A stretch of 64,000 bases of DNA from positions 264,624-328,623 of the forward strand of contig JAJGOT010000708.1 in NCBI GenBank assembly GCA_022457155.1, read 5' to 3'. Below, piece by piece: positions 33,549 to 46,400 of the stretch. The translations under genes were made by a program, and so were the position numbers. This DNA comes from Cladopsammia gracilis (taxonomy: Eukaryota; Cnidaria; Anthozoa; Scleractinia; Dendrophylliidae). The notes beneath the pieces are model-generated. The model saw only the letters and a list, made by a program, of their open reading frames with translations. It had not been told where the DNA came from and made no database searches. The stretch's first letter is position 1; each line of letters begins with the position of its first letter.

Positions 33549-33913
33549 GTTCACCGATTTTTCATATCCAAAACAAATCACGCTCATACAAAGCCTTTGA
33601 GCTGACAACAAACTTTGTCTGAGTCACGTAGGGGGCTATCTATTTTTAGTAATAATGCAAAGCACTATAGAATATACTTCGGAGCCAATCAGTACACACA
33701 AATTGCATAACAACTTTTGCTATGACAAAAATAAAAGAAAGCCAAGAACCCTTAATCAACTCAAAAATTGTTTCATTATTCCATCAAATTACTATAAACA
33801 GCAAATACACGTTACATAAGCAACCTTTCAACCAATTTATTAGCCTACGCAGCAAGAATCAACGACAGCTACGCTACCTATCAATTTATCTACTCTCAAA
33901 TCTCCAAAACACT
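33549..33913 (-). repeat. 5' LTR remnant of the gypsy element
   Basis: Matches the 3' LTR copy at 28579-28870 plus 29853-29947 with few changes and shows the empty site of the DNA transposon (TTATTAGCCTACG). Its start is missing. Confidence 0.75.
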
Positions 33914-34825
33914 TGAAAATCCTGGAAGAGGACTCCCATATAAAAATGACGGCAGTGCTCGTCGAGGTTCAAGTACCTTATAGGGTGTTTTTCAAAAATT
34001 TCCGACGGGCACCCCCGTCATTTTATAAGTGAATCCCCCTTCATTTTATGCTGTGTAAAACAAATACTAATATAAGCATCCTTGACATGACCTCTGTCAA
34101 AGTGATTGTTGACATAAAGATCATGTTCTATTTCTCATAAAATTGAAGTTTTCCAGCCTGTGTCATTCAATATCACTGAAAGAACAATGAACGATAGAAG
34201 AAAATCACGTTTCATTAATGTTCCATGTACAATGTAATTGCTCACCTCAAATTCTCTCTTCTCACTCTTCGGGGCGTTATGTTATCAAATAAACCGTAAG
34301 TCCTTTTTTCCCAACAGACTAGAGATCCCAACGGCAGAAGTCTACGCTTGGTTATTGGAAGCGGCTCAGCATAATTCGTTGAAATGTCATATTGCAAATG
34401 ATCAATATGATCCAACAAAATTGAGGGAATACTTTCCCAAATTCTGCATGTATTACAAAGCAGAAAGCTTTCCACTAATTTACGCTGTTCTATCTAGTGT
34501 AGAAACTCTCTTCTCTGCAGAATCGAAACCTTTTTGTTCTCGCGCTTCGCGCTCGTGTCTCGCGCTAAGCGCTCGCGCCCAAAAACGCGCTTGACGGCCC
34601 CCAATAACGCCTGTTGTGCAGGCTAGATTATCGTCGAGACAAGACCGAGAAGAATGGCTCGTTTTAGGCGTACTTTGTCTCGTTCAATGCAGGCCGTAAA
34701 AATCACTTCAGGCCGGATTCTCGCTATGTCAGGCTATAATTTTTCGTACGGGTTTCACTTTTTAATCTATTAATCCCAGATTCCCAGCTACTAGAAATAG
34801 GTTAGTGTCTTTTAAAACCTCTTTA
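33914..34825. other. Gene-poor stretch
   Basis: An open frame at 34238-34594 contains a TTTTTTCCCAACAG acceptor-like site and then EIPTAEVYAWLLEAAQHNSL. I do not recognise it and see no partner exon. A CG-rich patch (34530-34580) repeats TCGCGCT. Confidence 0.35.
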
Positions 34826-34990
34826 AACTCTCACAAGGCAATTCACCCTTCACGCTTTCCTCCCACACCGCTATACACAAATATCCTTTACACAAACAAT
34901 CGTTTAATCAATTTATTAGCCTGCGCACATCCGCATTTACTTCTCCTACACCACATATCAACTTATCTACTCTTAAATCTCCAAAACCCG
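34826..34990. repeat. Diverged LTR-related fragment
   Basis: AATTTATTAGCCTGCGCA, TCAACTTATCTACTCTTAAA and ATCTCCAAAAC resemble the gypsy LTR block at 33830-33910. A run of 13-14 G follows (34989-35002). Confidence 0.6.
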
Positions 34991-35234
34991 GGGGGGGGGG
35001 GGGTGGAGACTTATACATAAATTTACAATTAGTAGCTCTTAACGATAAAACTTCTTTTCAACCATGCCCATCTAACGAAAAATGCGAAATGTAGAATTGT
35101 CCTGTAAATGCGGTTCTGTGGATAAGAATCGAAGCAAATGTTTAAAATAATGATGGATCTTGGTGATTAACCTCCGAAGAGTCAAGATTTAACTGAGTCA
35201 GTTTTCCTCATACGAGGCTTTTATGTAAGTTTAA

Positions 35235-35840
35235 ATACCGACCTAAAAGCTGAAAAATACTCAGGCAACCTTTCATCTGAGCGGTTAGAAATATGAAAGC
35301 TGCGAGAAGTAAATGTTGTAAAATTAACAAGGAAAATTATTTCCGATTAATTGCAAAGGCAAACTTGAGAGAACAGAAACTAAAACGAGACTGGCCTAGA
35401 CGGATCTGTAGACTGTTAACAGACATCATGTTATTAAATGCCATAAAGCAATAATTTTAATAACTAAAAGGCGATAAAAGTTTTTGTTTGGAGGACGATT
35501 TTCCTTTTCTGTTTATACGAAAGCGACGAAGGAAAGAATGAAACTGCATTGAGTTATAATTTGTTATGCGTAAATTCACGCGGAGCTTCAAGGCATCACG
35601 TTTCATTTAGCAGACAAGTTTTTCCCAAAAGAAAGTATCTTTCTTGTTCAAAAAATTGAATGATTTTGATTTCTATATTTACAAATTTGAAATAAGTTAA
35701 AAAGGAGCTAGGAACACCATAGAAATTCGCTGTAAATATCGTGGACCTAAAGGCTGAAAAATACTCACGCAACCTTTCATCTGATCTCAGTTAGAAACAA
35801 AATATGAAAGCTGGGAGAAGTAAATGTTGTAAAATCTAAA
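35235..35840. repeat. Pair of diverged direct repeats, 500 bp apart
   Basis: 35235-35330 and 35740-35840 share GCTGAAAAATACTCA, GCAACCTTTCATCTGA and GAGAAGTAAATGTTGTAAAAT in the same order. The DNA between holds no recognisable gene. Confidence 0.8.
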
Positions 35841-35989
35841 AAAACAAAAACTCATCTCAAATGCCAAAGAAAGATACGATGCATGAAGATCGGAGAAAAC
35901 ACCAGACCACGAGGCAGCCGAGGTTTTCGTTTGTCATCGGGAATTATAGGCAAATCATCGTTTATGCGAAGTGTACGCGAGGGCGCTTT

Positions 35990-36028
35990 GTGTGTGCTAA
36001 TTGACTCCGAAGTATATTCTATTGTTAC
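35990..36028 (-). repeat. Inverted LTR-related fragment
   Basis: On minus, ATAGAATATACTTCGGAG then CACACAAA matches the LTR block at 28690-28730. Confidence 0.5.
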
Positions 36029-36054
36029 TTACATTCGGAAAACCAACATTGAAT

Positions 36055-36156
36055 AACATCGGGTGAAACCTGATTTCTGAGCCCGCGAGAATGAGAAACC
36101 CAACAAACCAATTGTTTTCACTGCGACCGCTGGGCAGAAATCAGGTTTCACCCGAT
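36055..36156. repeat. Inverted repeat, 25-bp perfect arms
   Basis: AACATCGGGTGAAACCTGAT and five more bases (36055-36079) are exactly inverted at 36132-36156 around about 50 bp. Confidence 0.9.
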
Positions 36157-36253
36157 GTTATCTAATGCCGACCTGACTGCTGCGCAGGCGCAGTAGTCAC
36201 AATAAAACCACGCTGGCATGGGGTGTGTGATTCCTAGTTTTTTTGTTTTTCAC

Positions 36254-36369
36254 TCTCTCCTCGACAGTAAAGAGATCGAGCTTTTTATTCAAATGCAGTT
36301 TTGCTTGACGTTTACACTCTATTAAAACTGTATTTGAAAAAAAGCTCGATCTCTTTATTGCCGAGGAGT
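36254..36369. repeat. Inverted repeat, about 45-bp arms
   Basis: CTCCTCGACAGTAAAGAGAT...AAATGCAGTTTT and AAAACTGTATTTG...ATCTCTTTATTGCCGAGGAG pair with a few mismatches around a loop of about 25 bp. Confidence 0.85.
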
Positions 36370-38912
36370 TAGTCAGAACTATTTGCAGACAGTAATGATT
36401 AAGTCTAAGGAAACTTTCTCTGAAAATTTAATGAAAGTTTGTGAGACCTATGGGATGTTTTGACCGCGTATATTTCAGACAAGAAAAAACACATGTTAAA
36501 AATGTTTCAGCGATTTATTCAAAATGGAACAGTTTAATTTGTTTGAAATTTCCCCATTTAGTTTGCTACACTGTGTAGATTATAGCGCATTTATTCGCTT
36601 GTCGCGGGAGCCCCAAAATCGAGAGATATTTAGGAAAAACTGTTTTTCGCCATGTTTGTTTGCCGTTGCTATGGAAACGCTGATTAGCATAAAAAGAGCA
36701 TCGTCCAAAACTTTCATCCAAGCCTAACATCTGGTATCAAATTCATATTCATTGAGCTAAAGTAAAATTATGTCAGTAAGCGCATTCAAAAAGGAAGTGT
36801 GACAAATTTATGTTGCTTAGCATACAAAACGTCATGTTTATTATAAAAATGCGTTGGTTTACCATCATGTTTTTCACCGCTGTTTATGTTTTAGTTTTAA
36901 TGAAGTTACGATGGCCTAAGAACAAGAGTTCACCTGTACAATGATTCGTTTCACTTGGTTTGTGCCGAGTACAACAACTCGTTTTATCTGGTTTGTGCCG
37001 CCGAGTATAATGACTCGTTTCAATTGGTTTGTTTTTCTGTCCGCAATGTATCAGAGTACGATCGCCATGGCGTTGCAAATGCTCCATTAATAGTAAATAC
37101 GTTTCTGATCAGTCAGGCTTTGATAAATCTTACCTAGGAAATTAAACGTCAAAGCAAAGACAGCAAAGAAGTTTCGCAATCAGGGCAAAGCCGCGTCTCT
37201 TTTTAAACGCACTGGGAATGCTAGATGCTATTGTGACGTTTCAGCATGGCGCAAAAATGGTACCGACAAACTTTTTTCTCGATTCCTTCCGCTTGGTACG
37301 AATGTCACAGGACACCCAACACCGGATCAGGAAGCCTCTCGCCTTCGTCGACGCAATTATTCTACTTTTTTAAAATTTTATTTTGACTTTTATCTTCTCT
37401 TATTTAATTTTTTCAGCTCCCTTGATGATAACGGCCGCCTTTTGGGCTGTTGAGGTTACCCTGATTCTCCCCTTCCTCTTCCCCTTCGAACGCCTGCCAC
37501 GCAGGCTATTATTGTTCTGAAATTCAATCCAAACCTGCCGCTCAAAAACCACAATGATCATTGAGTGTTACACATCCAGTCGACCCCATCACCCGATGAT
37601 GGCCAACAGTAAGCAGTCGAAACGTTGCGCTCTACACTTAAAGTGACTACATTGTGAGACAAACGATAAAAATGTATTTCAAACTACTGAAATGGACAAC
37701 CACATTTTTGGTAACAACAACTATTCAGTAACCATAGTAACGTAAAGCTTATAAAAGGGCGTTGAATGGTTCCCGTTTCATCGAAAACAAAATAGTCATT
37801 TATACATTCAGTCCAGTTCATGATCGTTTAAAATGCTATGGGTACGTTGTGGCTACACAATCGCTTACGCACAATTAATGTGTCGCTTAAGGTGACCGAA
37901 CACAGTTTTCGTACGTCCTTGACGCATCTTTTGTGTCATGGCAACAAGGCTAGGCATCAACCAGAGTTAGAAATTAAGTTCGGATCATTTGCATTACGTG
38001 CAACAGACTGCGATTTTATGTACAACAGACTGTGTGATTTTAAGAGAAAAAATAACAATTTTAAATCCATATCAACAAAAATGAAAATAATTGCTATATC
38101 GGCGCCATGATTATTTTCTCAACGGCCCCGCGCGCACCGCGTACTATCCGACGCGTCAGAGCGCGCGCAAACCGTGTTCCGCCACCTCAAATAATATACC
38201 AAACACGAAAGGGCGTGTTTCATCAGGATCAACACCAAAAAGAGATTTAAAAAACGACACGCAGCGGAGAATTTAGGATTAATGAAGTTTGAGGTGTTGA
38301 AAATCCTTCCTGATGAAACACTGCATCGAGTGTGCTATATGGTATAAAAACGTTAACGGTGAAAAAAAAATCACAGAAATTTATACTCAATTAGAGCAAG
38401 TTTCGAAACCAACCTTAAACTTATGATTTTCCTTGTTAAAACTTGACGAATTACATGTAATTAAAAAAATGAGGAATAGTCCTGTTTCAGATCTCATGGC
38501 AACAAAATAAGCTATATAATTTCTTGGATCCTAAAATACCTTTATAAACAACTTCTAGCTACTGTACTACGTTCTAACAATCTAAAACGAATAAAACGTA
38601 ATCAGGACAATGCAGGAGACCATAGTGTGAGTCGCGAAAAAGAAAAGAGGGTTTGAATGGGCTGACCTGATTTTAGCCGCTGCTTACAACTGTCAGTTGA
38701 CGAAGAAACGAAAGCTTTTTGACTGAGAGAGCTAAAAATAGCCAACATTTTAAATGTCAGCTTAAAAACGAGTAGTTTAAAGCAATTCTGACCAAAAAAT
38801 TAAAACTGATAGTTGAGAAATTTTGGTTGAAAGTTTTAACAAGTGTAACATGTGTAGACAGTTTGTTATGCGTTTGTTATAAAATGACGTTACTACAAGC
38901 TGGATAACGCTC
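36370..38912. other. Gene-free stretch with small repeats
   Basis: Contains a 39-42-bp minisatellite of about 2.5 units (36943-37030, unit with ACTCGTTTCA..TGGTTTGTGCCG), the interspersed repeat CCCCTTCGAACGCCTGCC (37480-37500) and a hammerhead-like motif (37592-37630). No supported gene. Confidence 0.45.
37592..37630 (+). ncRNA. Hammerhead-like core motif
   Basis: CCGATGA...TGGCC...AGTCGAAACG has the order of hammerhead blocks with one change in the first. Similar to the motif at 12402; probably a decayed retroelement end. Confidence 0.2.
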
Positions 38913-39060
38913 AAACGGCGTCTTCTTAAATTTGGAAATTAAGAGGAAATGAGAATAACGGATGCAAATAATGCAAATAATGCAAACGGCGTCTTCTTAA
39001 ATTTGGAAATTAAGAGGAAATGAGAATAACGGATGCAAATTTGAAAATAATGCAAATCTC
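38913..39060. repeat. 81-bp tandem duplication
   Basis: AAACGGCGTCTTCTTAAATT and the following bases to GGATGCAAAT are repeated with a period of 81 bp (38913 and 38994). Short ATGCAAATA units sit between. Confidence 0.9.
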
Positions 39061-40176
39061 AGTTTAAACAAACACAATTGTTCGTCACGTTTCGTCCTCC
39101 TTTACGCTGGAAAGGATTCATAGGTTATTGCGCTCCGGGAGTGTGGTGGGGGGAATTAGCTCTCGAACTTTGGGTCGCGATCTATCCACTCAGAAACTAG
39201 AACCTAATCTCATTTCAAATTTTGGAATAATTTGGTATCAACTGAGTTAATAAAGTAAAGTGGCCATTGTAAAAAGATTCAAATACTGACGTTTCGAGAC
39301 ACTCGAGCTTGTCGAGCTTCTGAATCTTTGCTGTGGCCAATGTCTTTATCCAATCTAACCAACCTAACCGACCTCGTTGAAACCAAATTTTAGTGTTTTA
39401 CTGCCCCGCCAACGCAGCGCGGTTGCTTTAGAAACTAACCCCTTCATGAAATTTATGTATTTTGGTCTGCCACTCCATTTCAGACATAGTACTGAGTTCA
39501 TAGTCTCACGACTCGCAGGTGTAACATACAAGGTGAGAAAAAACGGGAAAGGTCTGGAAACACAATACATGGCGAATAAGTCTAGAGAAGATAATGAAGA
39601 AAGCTGGCTTCAGATGGAGTCAGCTAATTTTAAAAGCTTAGGACAGAGAAAGATGGAGGAACTTTGTGGGGCTAAGAGGACAACAATCACTCAAGGGTCT
39701 GAATTTCCGACTTAATCTCTAAAAGTGCCCCCTTATATCAAGCGCAATACAGAAAAAGCACTACCTTAGTTCAGACCCAAACGGCTCAAAAATCACGGCC
39801 TATGGCGCCGCACAGACCTATATGTGTTAACGTGGAACTGAACTAAACGACACATATTTGTGATATTCCAAGCCTTTCGGTATTCTTAAAGATTATCCTT
39901 GAATTTCAAAATACAAAGAACTATGGTTAATGTCTTTCAGTCAATCAGAGCCCGCGTAGTATCCCGTTTATCCCCCTCTTTTTCGCCATCCCTCCTTTTA
40001 GCACCTGCTGCGCAGACCTTGAAAGCTGCGCAGCCTATGAAAGATATAAAGTTCCTAAAAATGGTCAAAATGCAAACTGGGTAGATAAAATGTTCTACAC
40101 ACCTAATCGTACCTAAAAATATAAAAAATACAAACAAACCTTTCACTAGCTTTATGAGGGCAATGAAAAGTTCATA
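39061..40176. other. 3' flank of the GT4-PNP-Death gene
   Basis: An open frame at 39377-39715 on plus has no recognisable motif and is probably chance. Nothing else supported. Confidence 0.4.
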
Positions 40177-40463
40177 CTAGAATCGGTAACAGCAAAACTC
40201 CTCTGCTAAATCCTTACGATTTACAAATTCATGACACAAGGCATTGTACAAGACCAAGTAAGTAGCTTTAGACGTATACTTCTGTTTCCACTGAAGCAAC
40301 ATTTCGTGTGGTTTTTTAGCGTATTTCTCGTTCTGCTTGTGAAATGCAGATATTTCTGCGGCGTTGAATTTCAGGCGCCGGGCAAGATCATCCCAAGAAT
40401 CCCCAAGCTTTTTTGACAACCCTTCCAACTCATCCTCTTCAGGGACGCCATCTTTGACTACGG
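40177..40463 (-). CDS. GT4-PNP-Death gene last exon: Death domain
   Basis: Acceptor ATTTATTACAG, phase 1, stop TAG. After an acidic lead (VPEEDELEG) it reads LSKKLGDSWDDLARRLKF, EISAFHKQN, PHEMLLQWKQKY and YLVLYNALCHEFVNRKDLAEEF. This is the six-helix Death-fold pattern with the conserved Trp in helix 1-2 (GDSWDDLARRL) and the 'mL..W' helix-5 block. Death domains join partners by like-like contacts in apoptosis and immune signalling. Confidence 0.88.
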
Positions 40464-43400
40464 CTGTAATAAATGGAAGATATTTAGTTGTGAATTACAT
40501 GACTCTATATATTCATCATAATACTGTACGACAAGAGAAGATAAAGGTATACGAGAGTGACACGAAAGCCATATTTCAATAATGCTTCGTCTTCAGTTAT
40601 TTTTATATCAACCGCAGACAGCAGGTGTATTACTAGAAATACGTGTCTCGCAGAACCTCGCGAAGCTTGGGGGAGGATGCACTGTAAAATTTTAGCGATG
40701 TGGGAGGGAGAGATGGAATTTCTGATTTAAATGGAGAGGTTGGGTTGCTTGATGGCAATGACCTCATTTAAAGTTGAGACATTTTCGTTCTCAGTCTCTT
40801 CAATTTAACTTGTACTTTGTGCCCTGTCTTCCTGGAGAGCTGGTGTTGGTCAGTGTTAGGTTTTGAGTTGTGGGTCGCTGTAACTGCCATGTAACTGCCA
40901 TGGGACTGCCATTGGACTGCCCCCCCCCCCCCCCCCATCTTCGGTCCAGGACAATATGCAGTGGTGTTCTGTTTATTTTGATTGAATTAAATTCCATTTT
41001 TGAAACTTGTGAGCTAGTGCTATCTCCTGTTCCCTTTACATACTGCTATAGTTTTTGTTCTATATACTGGGAATCAAACAATTGGTAATGCCATTCTCTA
41101 TTCATTTGAATGGTTGAGATCACAGGAGGTTACTGCTGCTGAAAAGTGATGTTGTCCAAAAAATAACAACTCAATGGTGAAAGTGGCATGAGATTCTCCC
41201 AGCAGTAACAATACTATATTTTGGATGCAGGTCATGGGAATTACAAAATTGATTACAAAACATGGAATATTCAAGATGAAGCAACAGATTCTCTGCAAAT
41301 ACCATAAGCAATGTATAGAGACCTGGATGGAGAATTTGTAGGTTAAGACCAGGACTTAGGCCTTCATGACAAGTTAGCGCCTTTCAAAATCTTGAAATCA
41401 AAATTTAATTTGTTGATGTACATTCTCCTTACTGGTGTCAATGCAGTTCACATAGCCATATAGCTACAGTGAATTTCTATTCAATTTCCACAGACAACTT
41501 ATGTTGAAGGTGATCAGGTTCTCAATTTGTATACTCTATGTACTTGCTCGTACACTGATATTGTGAGGAGATTTAAGATACTGATCACCGTTCCAATAAT
41601 AAATGTGAAGCAGTAATGTTGATGTGTCATGTGTTTAGCTACATGTATACGGTTGCTACACATTGACATTACAGTCATTAGCTGGTCATGATTGCTAACA
41701 GAAAATTGTTTTTTCCAAACAAAATGTTTTTATCCAAATTGTAAACAGAAATTCTCGTTACTTATTTCTTATTGAACTATTTTATGAATTCTGTAAAGTC
41801 GAGATACTGTATACGTATACAACTCGATCACTGTTTCATTCACAAACAATGCTACATCATGTAAATGTTGTATATTTGGGAAATAATTTCCACCTGTGTG
41901 ATCTGTAGTTTTGATCATTTATCTGTAGTTTTGATCATTTAAAAAGTTCCTTAGTGACGTTAGTGAGAATATCAATAAACATCACATTACAGTTGTGTAG
42001 TAAGAAAATTATTTTTCAGTGTTTGATTATCCTCTCAGTAGTTTAGCCGGTGATTTGAGCTACATTTCTTAATCGCTCTTCTTCTCTGAGCCTTTCCTGT
42101 AATGAATGTTTGCTTTTCCCTACGTACCGTATCAGGTATGAAAGATATTCGTCACGAGTATTTAGCTGATCGTGTAATTCTTGCCGCCTCTCGTTGCGTC
42201 TACAAACAGAATCATTTTGTCCAACACTTCCAGTCGGTGTCGCCTCTTCTGATCGGTTTCGTTCAGAATTCTAATGGCGGCATTTTGTCAAGGCGTTTGA
42301 ACCTAGTCAAACGGTGTGCCTAGGCTGTTCGAAGTCTTTGTAATGTATGCTCTCGTTGTTCGTCTTCGTTGCTCGATCGCGATTGCGGTGAATTTCAAGT
42401 CACCGTTCAGCGGAGTTTCGGTAGTTAATTTTCACGGACAAGGATTTCCAGCCACTTCTGGAATCCAGCGTTGTTGTCTTTGCTGTTCTTTCTCATTTGC
42501 ATCAGAAATTGGTCGTGTTTCATCGAGAGTAAACATTTTTTGACAGACTATGAGTAAGGTTAAACGGCCGCCGGCACGGCCACCATGAATAAACATAATA
42601 CGCCATTGTCAGCGGTCGCGATTTTTGTTGCCAGGCAACTGCCGGACATCTTCAGGTATATATATATATATATGAATATAAATATATTTTTCGCTCGAAT
42701 TCGCGCGGCTCAGCTCCCGAGACCCGAGCACCCGAGCGGCCTTCGGCCGCCAAATTTATTAACCTCGCTACGCTCGGGCCTTCGGCCCTCGCTTCGCGAG
42801 GAATAATATAAATGTGAACTGACAAGGCCTGCTGTCGTCATATTAACTATTTTCTACACGATGCTGTTTTAGAAGCCACCCATTGCCACCCAGCCTAACT
42901 AAAAATAAGCCATTGCCGCTTTTGAACCTTTTTAAGAAATGGGTTCTGACGGCATTTTAACGGTGTGATTTTGTTTACGGTAATAGTCCGCTTATCTGCA
43001 CTCCTTATCTTTCTTCCTTATACTTATCTTATCTTTTGGCGCTCATTTCTAAGACGTCCGTTTCCCAAGGGCCCCAGTGGTGGTGCAGCGAAACGACGTC
43101 TGTTTTCTCAGGCTATGTTTACGGTGCATTATTTTCGCGGTAATGGTCCGCTTATCTTCATTGATCTTTTTTGGGAGGAACTGCAGCTTTCCTGCGCAAT
43201 ACATTGTAAATTGATGCAGTTTTGCTTACTTTTTGCTTTATTCATAAATATTAAGCCACTTTTAAAGTAGAAAATAGGCAGAAAGAATGTAAAAATCCTG
43301 ATATGACCGAGGGCTGCCGATATGGTTAGTTATGCAACTCAGAGAAATGATACGTTACCTCTACCACGAGCCACAGGATCTTATAGACTGGTGGATGGTG

Positions 43401-46400
43401 AAGCTCTAGCAGCCTGCTCAACTCGTCTTTGCTCTACATTATTACCTGTATTAGGAAAACAAATGAACCATTTTGTTTCTATTTGATCATCCATTCCTTA
43501 CGTAAAAATGTACCAATTACAGTTACAAATTAGTAATGCGGATCAGAGAGGTCGCATGTAACTCAGTGGGCGAACTAAATTTATTAACTGATCGTTGGAC
43601 TAAGATGAGGGGGACTAGAATAATTCAAAGTTGAAAACCATATTTTCCATCAATTTCCCACCATGCACCCTCCAAAGGCATATCCCGACTCACTGGTGAC
43701 ACGACCAAGTGTTGGGTAAATTGGAGCATAACCTGTGATGGACTAAGAATCCTCTACGTCGCGTCACTAAACCTTTAAATTATTTGCTTATAATCACAGG
43801 ATTATTCTTAGATCTAGGCTGGAAAAGCAACGAAGTTTGCAGAAAAAAAAAAAGAAATGAATACCCCCGTTCTCGTTGATGTGTACATGACTTAATCGAA
43901 GTCGCTAAACGGAACAGCCACAAAAAAGGCTAGTATAAAAACATCACTTTAAAAGATCCACATCCGTACACTAGGGTATAGTAGCGTTCCTTTTAAAGAA
44001 TCTCAGTCCGAATTCTGCCGTTCAAAAGTCGTTTTTTGTTCATTTAAATTAGGTACAGACCAATCTTTGGATTGCAATCTGAACGTTCCGACTGCTATAT
44101 GAATCTGCTTTTCAGATTGTACGTTCCATTTGGTGAACTAGTTTCGGATCAAAAGCCGATATGTGGTCGTTTACAACCGGCACCCAAACAAAGACCCTTT
44201 TTTAGATAGGCCTGGGATGATGAACAGAAAGGACCGATCATTTTTGCATGAAAATTAAAACAATCTGGATTACTAAAACTGGAAATGGAGCGATAATATT
44301 ATACAGTAAAAACCCGTATAAAAAAAATGCGGATAAAGAACCTCCAGGCTGAAATTTGACCAACTAAGCACATAATATATAAGAACCATTCCAGCATGAC
44401 TTCCCACTACTCTTCCACTACCAGAACCATTTCAGCCTCTCACAGAAAATCACGGCTTGTTTTATGCGACTTTTTAATGGGCCGATTACATGCCGAATTT
44501 CAGCCCGGTCATCGGGCTGAAATTTCGTTGTGATTACATGACAAATTTCAGCCCGGGCTGAGATTTCAGCCCGGGCACCAAGTTTGAAATTACGCGGGAA
44601 GATTGATAACGAGAATCAAAATGGCGTCGAAGATTCGACTGCGCGTGCTCACTTCGGCCCGGGCTAAAAATTCCAGCTCGGTTTCTGAAACCGGGCTGGA
44701 ATTTTTAGACCGGGCCGAAACTCATCCCGGGCTGAAACTTTGTTCATGTAATCGCTAACTTCATTTTAAGAGGATTTATTTCGGAAGCCGGGCTGAAATC
44801 TCAGCCCGGTCAACCGGGCTGAAATTTCAGCCCGGGCTGAAATTCGCCATGTAATCGGCCCCTTAAAATGAAGTTAGCGATTACATGAACACAGCCCGGG
44901 CTGAAAATTCCAGCCCGGTTTTTAAACGGGCTGAAATTCGCCATGTAATCGCATCAGAATTTCAGCCCGGGCTGAAAAGTGAATTTGGGCATGCGCAGTC
45001 GAATCTTCGACGCCATTTTGATTCTCGTTATCAATCTTCCGCGCGCAATTTCAAACTTGGCGTCCGGGCTGAAATCTTAGCCCGGGCTGAAATTTGTCAT
45101 GTAATCACAACGAAATTTCTGCGCGGTTGACCGGGCTGTACGAGCAGCTGCTACACTATCGGGGTCGCTGAAATTCGCCATGTAATCGGCGCCTAAATTG
45201 TCAATTCCCAAAATGGGGATGTAGATTGTTTATGAGTGCCCCTTGCAAAAGATAAATTTGTAGGACGATGGAAAATGGCAAAAACTCAAGGAAGCGACAA
45301 AAATTCAAGTACAAAACATATTTATATGTAAGACATGCAGGTATATAAAAATGCAAAACGCTTCTTGAGTTTTCAGTACTCTGTGATGGACGTTTTCGTC
45401 TGCTAGTCTGAAGTCGGCACGGAATAATTCGTCGTAGGGGTTCTAGCAGGTAGACAGGAAGAACAATGCTAGTCGATCTTTCTAACTGAATTACGTTTCA
45501 TCTGTTAGCGTTTTAGGTTTTTTCGATACCGTTGTTACAAATCTTCAGCCTTCTTGTGTTCGTTAGATGTTGTTGGCAGCGATCGGTATCTCAGTTAACG
45601 CGATCGCTTTAATACGTCACCGCTATTACGACTTTAGTGATTAAATTTTGATGAAACTGGAAGTCCGGAGCAATAAAAACATATTTGTTATGCAGTATTG
45701 AAATGAGAGCTTTTCTGAAAACCTTCAATCTAAAACTTTTTCTACGAAATTAAATGCTGTTCTAAAGTACATGTAAAAGTGTTCCAGGCACATTGTGAGT
45801 AAAACCGTGCCGAGGCGGAGCGTATATTAAGCGTAAACTGGTAGTAAGCTTGTGCGTTCTAAACTGCCCAGTGACACTTCTTGCACTTAAACAAGAACAC
45901 GTTTCTCTTTTTATAATATAGAGGGCAAAATTACTGGATGCTGATTGGCTGACGAAGAGGGCATTTTTTCTTAATTGAGGGCAAAATTACTCGCTCCTGA
46001 TTGGTCGAGCATCAAAATTTCTCACTCGTGATTGGTTGAGCGCGTCGTTCTCGTTGCATTCAGTTGGCTTGGCGGGATTTTGAAGTAAATTTACAAACGG
46101 AGTGCTCGCATGTTTCGCCGGAGATTTTGTTATAAAAAAGGAATGAAATCGAAAGATACCTAAGAAATGAATTCTACAGGTGAATTACAGCATTTTACGC
46201 CAAACAGGAAGCGATTATTTGGGTCAAATCTTGGATTAACTGGGTGCCTGCTGGCCAGTTTGCGACGTTTAAGACCTCGTAGAAATTCATTCATGGCGAC
46301 AAAAGGACTTCATTGAAAAAATGCGGATTTCTGCGGACCTAAAGTAAAGAACTTTGACAGATTTTGCTGAAAGGGAAAAAATACGTTTAACAGGAGAAAG

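Larger units (their letters stand above)
28579..33913 (-). mobile_element. Ty3/gypsy retrotransposon, defective
   Basis: Minus-strand order: truncated 5' LTR (33913-33549), Gag end, protease, N-terminal RT, RNase H, integrase, a polypurine tract (30334-30327) and the 3' LTR (30326-28579). Integrase after RNase H places it in the Ty3/gypsy group. The 5' LTR lacks its start, primer site and most of Gag are deleted, and the RT catalytic core is gone. The 3' LTR is split by a DNA transposon. Confidence 0.85.

Noticed and set aside
34238..34594. Possible exon EIPTAEVYAWLLEAAQ...
   Set aside because: An acceptor-like site precedes it, but no donor, no partner exon and no recognised family; left as unassigned.
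39377..39715. 112-codon plus-strand open frame near the Death exon
   Set aside because: No recognisable domain, no splice context and unlikely composition.
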